Positions 34,701 through 41,238 of a DNA stretch of 64,000 nucleotides are shown here, piece after piece. The notes beneath the pieces were generated by a model that was given only the letters and a program-made list of their open reading frames with translations, did not search any database and was not told the origin of the DNA. The translations under genes and the position numbers were made by a program. Positions within the stretch are counted from its first letter, which is position 1. Each line of letters opens with the position of its first letter. Source of the DNA: Patiria pectinifera (taxonomy: Eukaryota > Echinodermata > Asteroidea > Valvatida > Asterinidae); NCBI GenBank assembly GCA_029964075.1, contig CM057140.1, forward strand, positions 4,916,643 to 4,980,642, given 5' to 3'.

Positions 34701-35743
34701 CTTTTACAGTTCGAATGCACTTGTGTTTCCAAACGTGACTCATTATCATAATCGATGCATCGCGCGCGCTCGGTAACGGAATCGCACTCGGGATACGGGG
34801 ACCATCGAATGTACGCTGGGCATGAAGAAGAAATCACGTCGTTCAAACATTAACACGAGTCGCGAGGGGAGCTCTCAGAATTGAACGGGAAATTTCACTT
34901 TTCTTCCGGATCGTAAGTAAACTTCAGTACAACCATCTTAATCATCGATGTCTACTTGTACCTCAGGTAGCATATCTAGTCATTTGGAGGCCGTTTTGAG
35001 GGTGAAATCTAATTTTTTTTGGTTGGAAAATGTTGGTTTTTGGGACAGTGACAGGATGTTGTTGTCCAGCTCGCACTATTACATAGCTTGGACCTTACTA
35101 TCGCCAGACCATGTCCGAATGTTAAAAAGGCGATAAGTTTGGTCCAAGTTACACACATGCACGACGAATACATGGTGACAACATGCACCATCATGACCAT
35201 GGAACTCCAGTCCTAACTATAGTTGGGCCAACCCAACTATCGCACAGTCCCAACTATAGTTGGGCCGACCCAACTGCCGCACTATACATGCTATAGTTGT
35301 CACTGTCAGTCCCAACTCCCAACTATAGTCATGATAGTGATGTGATACTGATGTGATACCCTGTAGTTGGGGCTTAACATATACAACGCCACGTTCACGG
35401 GTCTAGGGGTAGTGTCAGTCGTATTACGCAATGGGCATGATTATGGGTAGACCCGTGAACGTGGCGTTGTATACAACGCCACGTTCACGGGTCTAGATTA
35501 TGGGTAATGCAATTGCATTGCAACATGTGCAATGAAGACGTCGTCCAACCTGGGCCTAACCTTGTATGTGCAGACGACCAGGTTGTTTTCCAGAAGACAC
35601 TGACCAACTATTGACTTTCCGCATTTACTGGCAGCAGATATTTCTGCCAATATTGATAGACAGTCGGCATATTTACCGACGTGAAAACTAGTCACAACAT
35701 CGTTTAAATTTTCTGCGCTCTCCGACTCCGGCTCCATTTTCAA
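7725..35743 (-). CDS. FANCG: Fanconi anaemia group G protein homolog (FANCG), 14-exon model
   Basis: TPR scaffold of the Fanconi anaemia core complex, which promotes FANCD2/FANCI ubiquitination in nuclear crosslink repair (family knowledge). Exons in transcript order: 35561-35743, 23252-23330, 22109-22300, 20948-21028, 18483-18631, 16860-16926, 14253-14402, 13376-13509, 11836-11982, 11347-11519, 10477-10549, 9548-10262, 8813-8971, 7725-7864. All have GT/AG borders, all phases agree, and the sum is 2442 nt (813 residues; human FANCG is 622). From memory of human FANCG, matching stretches include LPPSLKALPVELAISFN, TGNSKSAMKTL, KPYTAIQKFQEALKID, LAQRCLELG, IFLEAALSFYKTN, KTSEAVHMLVLG and YNYILLLSKMGRPREA, in the same order. 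The excess length is mostly in exon 12. AATAAA lies at 7552-7557 (minus). Introns are crowded with mobile elements. Confidence 0.86.
8007..8427. repeat. Pair of 57-bp direct repeats
   Basis: About 8007-8063 and 8370-8427 are near-identical and share AAGACTGAAGT, ACATCACTTCATGTACATTT and CTTCACTGATACAG. They lie in the last FANCG intron, with AT-rich unique sequence between. Confidence 0.75.
9548..10262 (-). CDS. FANCG: FANCG exon 12: TPRs with a long variable linker and basic cluster
   Basis: This 715-nt exon dwarfs its neighbours (67-192 nt). It opens with HPMDCKEASSW and the FANCG-like helix IFLEAALSFYKTNDIEQSL. A polar Ser/Asp/Thr-rich stretch of about 110 residues with no counterpart in the shorter human protein follows, then a second conserved TPR part (LFIANALLLKSSCLIQMKNW, AFSITKELLEYL). 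It ends with an acidic run and a basic cluster (RSKKRKTEP) that could be a nuclear localisation signal. The donor GTATGT at 9542-9547 leaves one base, which is completed by the next exon. Confidence 0.85.
12050..13195. repeat. 99-bp minisatellite in a FANCG intron
   Basis: A unit of 99 bp containing GACCTGATTGGTCAATGTAT, GGAATCCATTGTCATGGGCC and TTTGGTCACCTGACTAAAAG repeats almost perfectly about three times between 12400 and 12700. More divergent units run to about 13190, and a partial unit lies near 12085. Divergence at the edges and homogeneity in the centre is typical of unequal exchange. Confidence 0.85.
14957..16806. mobile_element. Non-autonomous hAT-like element, about 1.85 kb, in FANCG intron 6
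   Basis: Left end AAGCCTGTTCGGTAT and right end ATATCGAACAGGCTT are inverted copies. Each is flanked by the same 8-bp word ACTCAAAC (14949-14956 and 16807-16814), the target-duplication length of hAT transposons. Subterminal regions are rich in ATATCGCGATAT-like palindromes (about 15000-15085 and 16735-16800). Open frames inside are at most about 120 codons and show no transposase features. It carries a tRNA-like sequence at 15643-15717. Confidence 0.7.
15643..15717 (+). tRNA. tRNA-like sequence (pseudogene or SINE head), anticodon TTA
   Basis: 75 nt with an acceptor stem GCAATGT/GTGTTGC (three G-T pairs), an A-box-like CAGCTCAGTCGATAA, a stem TGTGG/CCGCG enclosing a seven-base loop TTTTAAA, and a good B box GGTTCGAATCC. 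The T stem has one mismatch. The predicted anticodon UUA would read UAA, so a functional tRNA is unlikely; a degenerate tRNA or tRNA-derived SINE fits better. Confidence 0.5.
17130..17960. repeat. About 140-bp minisatellite in a FANCG intron
   Basis: Starts of ATCATCCGGAAACC words at about 17138, 17280, 17420, 17559, 17672 and 17867 give units near 140 bp, one shortened to about 113. Each holds CCTTTAACTCACCA, GACCTTGACCTTTGAC, CCAACTTGCCTACTCC and GGCAACCCCCTACC. The block ends in CGGACGGACGGATGG and a CTCGAGCCTCTCGGCTGAGG hairpin. It is bordered on both sides by short ATCACAAGTCCA repeats (17045-17095, 17965-18085). Confidence 0.85.
18885..19475. repeat. Element with GTACTCGTACTCGA repeat arms
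   Basis: About 18890-19090 is dominated by direct repeats of GTACTCGTACTCGAA. About 19330-19465 is dominated by related repeats in partly inverse order (GTACAAGTACTCATACTCGG). Outer borders GTACAGGTAGTAGTC and GGAGACCTGTACTTGTAC are roughly inverted. The non-repetitive centre is about 230 bp. It is probably a non-autonomous transposon whose termini expanded as simple repeats. Confidence 0.6.
19600..20885. repeat. Element with GAGTCCGAGTCAC repeat arms
   Basis: A left block at about 19610-19735 and a right block at about 20740-20870 consist of GAGTCCGAGTCAC-type repeats. The ends CAGACTTGTATTCGAGTC and GAGTCATACAAGTCTGG are inverted to one another. About 1 kb of AT-rich sequence without a credible reading frame lies between. 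Confidence 0.6.
21755..22098. mobile_element. piggyBac-like miniature element, copy 1 (TTAA target)
   Basis: About 344 bp, starting TTAACCTTCCTGC and ending GCGGGTTAA. It matches the element at 47077-47429 along its length (AAGCAAGCACTGTGTCTAGT, GCAGGCAAGTTGTGG, CAGTCAATCCTGCTTTAT). TTAA at both ends followed by CCC/GGG-type termini is the piggyBac pattern. Its right end is 10 bp from FANCG exon 3 (22109), just inside the splice donor. No open reading frame. Confidence 0.75.
22510..22930. repeat. Palindromic miniature element in FANCG intron 2
   Basis: Sequence with GGAACCTCATATTTCCACTT, AGAGCCTATTTTGTGAAG and TTGGTTC near 22520-22680 recurs in reverse complement near 22780-22930 (CTTCACAAAATAGGCTCT, GTGGAAGTATGAGGTTCC). 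The loop is about 100 bp. Non-coding. Confidence 0.7.
24469..25189. mobile_element. TIR element with 9-bp target duplication (copy 1)
   Basis: Begins TAGTCTGGTTCCCCGACC and ends GGTCTGGGAACCAGACTA, an inverted pair. The 9-bp word ATTAAGGGT stands directly on both sides (24460-24468, 25190-25198), and the host repeat continues uninterrupted if the element is removed. A second full-size copy in opposite orientation lies at 63108-63822. No transposase frame. Confidence 0.8.
25513..25798. repeat. Near-perfect hairpin element
   Basis: Arms of about 100-130 bp (CTTAATACA, AAAGATCC, TAGCGCCGAAGGCGCAAGAT, AACTCCATAGAAATTGCGAA, ATCGGCTTGGA, GCAAACCATTGTGCAA) recur in reverse complement with very few differences, meeting at about 25660. 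Such similarity means recent formation. Apparent open frames on both strands are palindrome mirror images, not genes. Confidence 0.85.
26138..27090. repeat. 31-bp CCATGG minisatellite
   Basis: A 31-bp unit, TGTCCATAAAATCCCC followed by ATGGTGTTCCCATGG, repeats from about 26440 to 26990. Looser CCCATGGTG repeats occur at 26138-26260 and 27025-27080, and a related patch at 25305-25440. Each unit has two CCATGG palindromes. Because 31 is not a multiple of three and the minus strand of the unit has no stop, two long minus-strand frames of 154-162 codons (His/Gly/Trp/Met-rich) arise; I regard them as by-products. Confidence 0.85.
28330..28740. repeat. About 400-bp direct repeat, left copy
   Basis: Nearly identical, in the same orientation, to about 31710-32115. 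Shared words include GCTGGTTTTGGTGAACAACT, CTCCAGCTACAAAATACCAG and GTCCGAGTAACTTGGACCCA. The two copies bracket the degenerate transposon-like gene at 29736-31830. Confidence 0.8.
29736..31830 (-). pseudogene. Degenerate transposon-associated gene of unassigned family
   Basis: The C-terminal 395 codons are intact (29736-30923): a Lys/Arg/Glu-rich coiled-coil region around 30420-30620, a basic KKRKQ patch, then a possible Tudor- or chromo-like end (EWVAVAYETEWFIGSVLEV, with YCWPRVDD further on). Upstream the frame continues in pieces: QEMLKRFEEWSQDC near 31095, and RGDQKNGCKAKWEAFC and FRMNRFNNIFQGAAGLFF near 31290-31450, then FLLGLSSNCEGVLKEL near 31600. A stop near 31240, a frameshift near 31130, and a 53-bp tandem duplication (30901-30953 repeated at 30954 onward) interrupt it. 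I recall similar proteins as multicopy, uncharacterised sequences in marine invertebrates; I cannot name the superfamily. Confidence 0.6.
31710..32240. repeat. About 400-bp direct repeat, right copy, with terminal hairpin
   Basis: Matches 28330-28740. It continues into an inverted repeat: AAGTTACTCGGAC and GGCGATAAGTTGGGTCC near 32175-32215 mirror GTCCGAGTAACTTGG and CAACTTATCGCC near 31980-32010. The module GGAGGCCGTTTTGAGGGTGA (32038) is also present at 28657 and 34986. Confidence 0.75.
32730..32812. mobile_element. Short internally deleted relative of the 24469-25189 element
   Basis: 83 bp starting TAGACTGATTCCCTGACC and ending CAGGGAACCAGACTA, matching the TIRs of the larger elements at 24469 and 63108. 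It lies in FANCG intron 1. No clear target duplication. Confidence 0.55.
33774..34000. mobile_element. Small TIR element
   Basis: Left GGAAAGATTTCCATATACGA with AGTTCAC and right GTGAACTTCGTATATATGGA with AATCTTTCC are inverted arms of about 35 bp around about 150 bp. A miniature inverted-repeat element in FANCG intron 1. Confidence 0.7.
34024..35395. repeat. 1.37-kb imperfect palindrome with CCCAACTATAGTTGGG ends
   Basis: From the outer GTGGCGTTGTAT words (34031 and about 35380) inward, the left half mirrors the right: CCCAACTATAGTTGGG clusters (34065-34160 and 35210-35330), GGTCCAAGCT/AGCTTGGACC, AAGTTTACTTACGATCCGGA, AAATTTCCCGTTCAATTCTG, GAACGACG/CGTCGTTC, TCGATGGTCCCCGTATCC and AATCGATGCATCG. 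The axis is at about 34665-34710. It is non-coding and 165 bp from the candidate FANCG first exon. Confidence 0.8.
35375..35505. repeat. Three copies of a 25-bp CGCCACGTTCACGGGTCTA word
   Basis: ACAACGCCACGTTCACGGGT followed by CTA occurs at about 35378 and 35475, with an inverted copy at about 35447-35472. Together they form a hairpin at the right edge of the palindrome, about 55 bp from the candidate FANCG exon 1. Confidence 0.75.
35561..35743 (-). CDS. FANCG: Candidate first coding exon of FANCG
   Basis: An ATG-initiated open exon of exactly 61 codons ends at a CAAG|GTTAGG donor in phase 0. The next FANCG exon (23252-23330) also starts in phase 0, so they join cleanly. The peptide has an acidic start (MKMEPESESAENLND) and then a TPR-like helix pair (GKYADCLSILAEISAAS, LLENNLVVCTYK). 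A second ATG two codons later could also be used. Primary-sequence similarity to the FANCG N-terminus is weak, and the intron to exon 2 is 12.2 kb. It could instead begin a separate small gene; assignment rests on strand, phase, TPR character and the lack of another start exon. Confidence 0.5.
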
Positions 35744-35869
35744 GTTACGCTGGAAAAAGTTTATTGCGCCCTCTGTTGGTAAATATTGATTTCAATAATG
35801 TTGCGCCCTCTATCTGCTATATAGCCAGCAGCATGGATCATTCGTTCGCTCGTCCCCGTTCGCTCAGGC

Positions 35870-36760
35870 ACGTACCCCCGCCCTGCAAAACAGGACGCTT
35901 GGAAGGGCATGACGTATTAACGCTCTGATTGGATAGATTTTGCGTGACCTGTGACCTGCAAGTCATCACGGCCACGACCCTGCAATGTTTGAAACGGCCG
36001 TTAAGACTGAGTCATATCACTCTCTTATTCCCATTCATAAAATGCGGCGCCCTAATTTGGTTGAAATTTGAAAAGCATAATAATGCAGGAAAATCTGTAA
36101 AATTTATCTGTTTTGTAAATTTTCAACTCCCGTTAGTTGCTCAGGCTCCGAAAAAGAAATCACATCCGGTATGTGTATGCATTTCTATGGCAAACTGTTC
36201 GGGTAGTATTTGTGCGCATTGGCCAACCGCGGTCTACAGCTGCAGCCAGATGCTTTATAGGTCATGATAAGTGACCCAGAAAACCACCCCACCTTCCTTC
36301 ACAAGATTATGTGAAGCTCATCTGCCCAATTCATCCCAGCGCCCTGTTTGCAGGGCGTACTCCCTGCCCTGCAAACAGGACGCTCTGGGATACTCTGATT
36401 AATTCACGCTGTGATTGGTTGAATTTTGCGTGACCTGTGACATGCGAGTCATCACGGTCACTCTGCAAGGTTTGAAACGGCCGTTAAGATTGATTCATTA
36501 CTCTTTTATTCCAGTTTATATTTAGAGATGTTTGGGGTTTTTTTTCGTTGAAAAGCGTAATAATGAAATCACATCCGGTATGGAACGTGTGCATTTCTAT
36601 GGGAAATTTTCGGATAGCATTTGCGCACATTGTCTAAATGCAGTCTTGAACAGCTGCAGCCAGATGCTTTATACATAGGTCATAGGCCACTTCCTTTACA
36701 AGATTCTGTGAAGCTCATCAGAGTATCCCAGCGCCCAATCTCGTCGCCAGTACTTACTCA
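35870..36760. repeat. About 470-bp segment in two diverged direct copies
   Basis: About 35880-36270 and 36360-36700 share GCAAAACAGGACGCT-like starts, TTTTGCGTGACCTGTGAC, AGTCATCACGG, GTTTGAAACGGCCGTTAAGA, ATCACATCCGGTATG and CAGCTGCAGCCAGATGCTTT in the same order. A hairpin of CCAGCGCCCTGTTTGCAGGG and its inverse separates them at about 36335-36395. Non-coding. Confidence 0.75.
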
Positions 36761-38797
36761 TTTCCAACCACGTTTAAGCCCTGGATAGGAAACTTTGTTC
36801 CTGTATCCTGATTCGATACCGCAATTGGCTAGCAATGGATTTGTATTGTGTACTTGGTGTTATTGTTCACAACGTGCAGTACGTGTTTTAGCGATCATTC
36901 GTCCACGCCTTCTCGAAAATACTAATTTCCTTTCCAATTTATTCATATTAATATGAAATATGAAACTGCACGTTGTCTCGATAAGATCGTAACAGCTTGA
37001 AAAAAAAATGTGTTTTAACTCACGCCGTGCTCGCGCGCTGCGACGAATTGACTCCCTTTTTACCCCCGACCGCATACAAAAACAAACGCTATAGTAACGC
37101 ACATCCAGGCACCAGACTGCTCCTCATTTGCATACGTGTTCAAAAATATTGCACATGCAAATGAGCCAATACCAGGGTGAGAGAGCAGGTAGTAATGGGC
37201 GCGTACTGCTCGACACCCTGGGGACGAGGTTGCCCAGCGCCCTGTTTGTTTGCAGGGCGGGGGGAGGGGGTACGAGTGTGAAGCAGTGACCACGCTCCAC
37301 GGAACTTGCAGCCAATCAGGGATAAGGGATAAGCGATAAACTATCAAATCACAATTAAAGGGGCGGGGTTAAGGACAAATAATTCTAAGTGACATGATGG
37401 TTACAGGGATATGTGTTGAGTTAAATAAAGCGAAGAATTGGTTTGGAACTGAAACGATACAGACTTCCGTGTCTCTCTGTTGCTGTTGTATTCGAATCCA
37501 TGTGGTGTAAGTGATAAGGGCTAGTCTGCACTATTAAGAAGTTATATGTTGGAATCAACACTGTCGCCACGCTACCCAATGACAGACCGGTGCTGATTCC
37601 AGGGGGATATGACTACAAATATGACAGTAAAGATCTGTTACATAACTGAGTAATTTTCGTTTTCACCAGGTAACACCCAAGTACACTGTGTGCTCACTCG
37701 GTATAGTTTCGTTTGCACGAAGCAACTCAGGCTTTTATTTATTGTGTTTCAAAGCGTTTTTCTTCGAATTGCATTTCCATAACAGCGTTTTAACTTTGTA
37801 AAACCAACAATCCATTTGCTCTAGTGTCCGAAGTACGCGCGCACATTTGTGTGTAACTTCGTGAAACCAAAATTTAACCATTGATCGGTTTTCACGAAGT
37901 ACGACTGGAGCGGACTTGGATGTTACTTCGTGGTGACGGTGACGATATAACTCTTCCGTTTGGTCTAAAGCCCGTCACTTGATGACCGGTTTTAAATCAT
38001 TATATAGTTGAAGACAAAGAAATCTTCAAACTGTGTTGCATAAAGTAAAATCGAGCAATACAAAAAATACAGGCCTGTACCTATATTAGAGTTATTTCAC
38101 TTAAAATTAGATAATCTATGGCTAATTTTTTTTCAATATCCACAGAAAGCAACATATATACAGACTACTTTGGTTGACTTAATTCCAAACGTGCGATCTG
38201 ATGGTATAAAACTCTACACCGTGTGGAGGTTGAAGAATTGAGGCCATTTTGATTTGGTCCCTGTCTGAATTATCCTCATAACATGTCTTAATTGGTATGA
38301 TTGGAATATATGCGGGGGATCTGCTTTTATCCCCGGCAGACAACGGTCATTAATGTTATTGTTCACGCTGCATATCCGGCTAGCCCCCCCCCCCCCCCTG
38401 CATATCCCTTAAATCTGTCGCACCGATAAGTGGTATCCCACGAAAGTGGCTTTTTTCATTCATAAAGATCAATTTTGGGATCTGCTGGTAAAACACTTAA
38501 CCTGCACTAAATTTGATCTCGGAAACCCTCTGGGTTTTATTGGAAGGTCCCTCTTATACCACCAAGCCTGTGCCAGGTATTCCATGTTCATATTATTTTG
38601 GTTCACTGATAAATAACCGTGTTAATCCTTCAAAACGGCATTTTTTATGTTTACTGATGGCAAACATTCTTTACTTATCGATGAAGTGACGCTCTTTTAT
38701 CGGTGTTTATCTGCCCATTGGTATATGACGTTTTGTTCGTTAAGTGACAGAAACTTTTTTTTTTTTTTTAATTCATCAACGAGGTATTTACATATTA

Positions 38798-39463
38798 GGC
38801 CAAACAAATAAAAAGGCTCCGGTTTCTGGTCTGCGCGCGCATCGACGTAGCCATGCGCGTGGGTAAAAGTTAAACTTTTTTTTTCAATTTTAACGTGCTT
38901 TTAGATTGGGTTACGATCGAGTACAAACTTTATGTGACCTCTCTGGGCTCCCAAATATTTTGCACTAAATTTAGTCGGGAACCATTTGCAGACAGTAATA
39001 TAATTTTGTAATTGTTGTATCTGGGAGCCACGCTGAGGGAACCATGGTCATGTTTCTGGAACCTGTAAACGCTTTTCATTTACTGCAATATGTAAGGGAG
39101 CAGACTAATGACCAGCCCAGCAGCACTCATGCACGATGTCGATGTTGATGTATGGTCTGACGTTACCGCGTTCTCTTTGGGGTTTTTTTTCCTTGACTAT
39201 CCCAATTTCACGAAGAATGTTCGTGTCGGTCGAGATCGTAAGTGGGTGCAGAATTCTCAAGCCGTTATGCCCTTACTGAGGTCACCTCAAGCTCCACCCT
39301 GAAGGATATTTTTGAAAGTTTTAAGGGGATCGAAGTGTCATCTGCAACATCAGCCGACATGTGAAGAAAAAAAATAGGGGGGGGGGGGTAATTTTACAAA
39401 GCCGCGTCGCCGCACCACTTTTGGGGCAAGCTCCATACCAGAAACCGAAGACTTTTTTTGGCA
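38798..39463. mobile_element. TIR element, family with TTA target duplication, copy 1
   Basis: 666 bp flanked by TTA (38795-38797 and 39464-39466). Left end GGCC...AAAAAGGCTCCGGTTTCTGG and right end CCAGAAACCGAAGACTTTTT with TTGGC are inverted. Internal words GGGTTACGATCGAGTA, TTTATGTGACCTCTCTGGGC and CTGAGGTCACCTCAAGCTCC are shared with the copy at 45035. TTA duplications and GG-starting TIRs suggest a PIF/Harbinger-type non-autonomous element. Confidence 0.75.
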
Positions 39464-40628
39464 TTATGCAGTGCTTTATTGATATATAGGCCTACATCGA
39501 TCTGCATGAGAGACAATTGCTGAATGAAAATTCAGGCAATATTGTGAAAAAAAGGTCAGAAAATAATCTCGTTTGCCCACTGAGATATTCACAGAAGTGC
39601 AGATTTTCCCCCATCATGATCAAGTTTAATTTCACTTCAAGGAATAGGTTGAAATGAAATTCCCTATTGAATTGAAAGATACATTTTCAGGAAACATAGG
39701 AAATTCATTTCAATTTCAAGAAAGGCCACATTTAATAACAGATCCGTAAAGCACAAAGAGTAACAAAATATTTTTAACTATACTTTTAGCTTCGCAAAAC
39801 AAAAGGCATGTATAAAGACTTCATGCAAGGTACCAACTAAAAGCAAAGAATAAACCAATGATGAAGCAAGCAACAATTTTGCAGTTAACATGTCACATTC
39901 GCATACGTTTGTTGGTATGGAAAACGCTTTTCTAACACTTTGAAACTAACACTTTGATTAGAAAACATCTGAATAATACAAGGTACATTTAAACAGCATA
40001 ATATTTGAATAAAACGATTACAAATCTAACTGCAACCACTATCAGACATAACAAAAAACTAGCAAAACACACTTCAAAATAGTAAGATATAACTGAAATC
40101 ATAAACAACTCTACAGACCTCAAAACCACCGATGTGATCAAACAACGACTGTTTCACTAATAACTTTTCTGAGAGAAGGGTTCTACAAGGGTTTAATAGA
40201 ACATGCAAATGTTATCATCTCCCTCAGTTAAAAATACTGCAAGTAAAACTTGCACCATCCCCCTGACAAACTGTCTGTCCATGTAACGCACGTAGCACTG
40301 CGAGCATAACTATCTTGTGAAATTTGCCTTGGATGTCTTAAATTCTTTAAAAGCAAAAACATCAACAATGTGGTGGGAATGTACAAGTGGAAAATAGGAC
40401 AAACAACTTTGTATTATTATCCTGCTTCATTTCCCAATCCCATGTCACACTTTCGTACCCCTTTAGTGTGGAAAGGCCCATTATTTTAGAGTCATACTGA
40501 ACTGAGCTCTCCAGAGACCTCGTAAATATTCATATTAGAAAGTATTCTTTTTTTTACATCGAGCTTCTCTCCACAGACCACCTTTCGGGTTTGGTTGAGA
40601 TTGATGACCGATACAGTGAACTGGTACA

Positions 40629-40868
40629 TACACACACGGACACTGAAAGAACACGTACGTTTGTTTATGGTGTAAATCGAGGATTTTCTTTTGTTCCTCT
40701 TCCCTTTTCCTTTGTTTGAACTTTTTCGCAACAGCTCTCATTGGTTTTGTACACGTTTTCCAACCGAGGAGTCCTCGATTCGGTTTCTGACCTCGATTCA
40801 CCGATGATGTTGCACGTGTGTGTCCTCGATTTACACCATAAACAAACGTACACACAGACACACAGAAG
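40629..40868. repeat. Inverted-repeat element
   Basis: ACGTTTGTTTATGGTGTAAA with TCGAGGA (about 40656-40682) is mirrored by TCCTCGATTTACACCATAAA with CAAACGT (about 40822-40850), and CACACA tracts lie outside each arm. Overlapping minus-strand frames here carry no domain signal. Confidence 0.7.
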
Positions 40869-41238
40869 GAATGCGCGATAGCAATATCCTCCTGGCCAGG
40901 GGGATAACAAATCGGAATGTTTTTAAACGTTCTTTTTTCCTTCAAACATCACTCAATTGACCTATCGCCGTTTGCGAGTTAGCCACGCCCCTTAGACAAC
41001 CCTATGGAATTTTGTACCTGAAGTTTTGTTTGTCTCAGATTTTGCGCGTCACGCGCCCATCTGTATATCATGTAAATTGGACAATATTTCACAAGCTGCG
41101 TTGACGCAATTCTCCCGCAATAGGTTAATATCAGTGGATTGTCCGCTTAAGAGTATTTTACTTTCCGCTTTTAAAACGCACTCGTCTACAAATGTTTTTT
41201 TCCTCATGTTAATGCTCAGGTTGACTGAGTTATAGACC

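Larger units (their letters stand above)
35744..41238. other. Intergenic space between FANCG 5' end and the M1 peptidase 3' end
   Basis: 5.5 kb without a credible exon on either strand. It contains a duplicated segment (35870-36760), the CGCCCTGTTTGCAGGGCG hairpins (36335, 37230), a C run near 38385, a TTA-flanked TIR element (38798-39463), AT-rich sequence (39464-40470) and an inverted repeat (40629-40868). A FANCG promoter would be expected just above 35743, but no firm motif is seen. Confidence 0.65.

Noticed and set aside
40535..40945. 136-codon minus-strand frame
   Set aside because: It overlaps an inverted repeat with VNRG/YTINK duplicates caused by the arms; no domain, no splice continuity.
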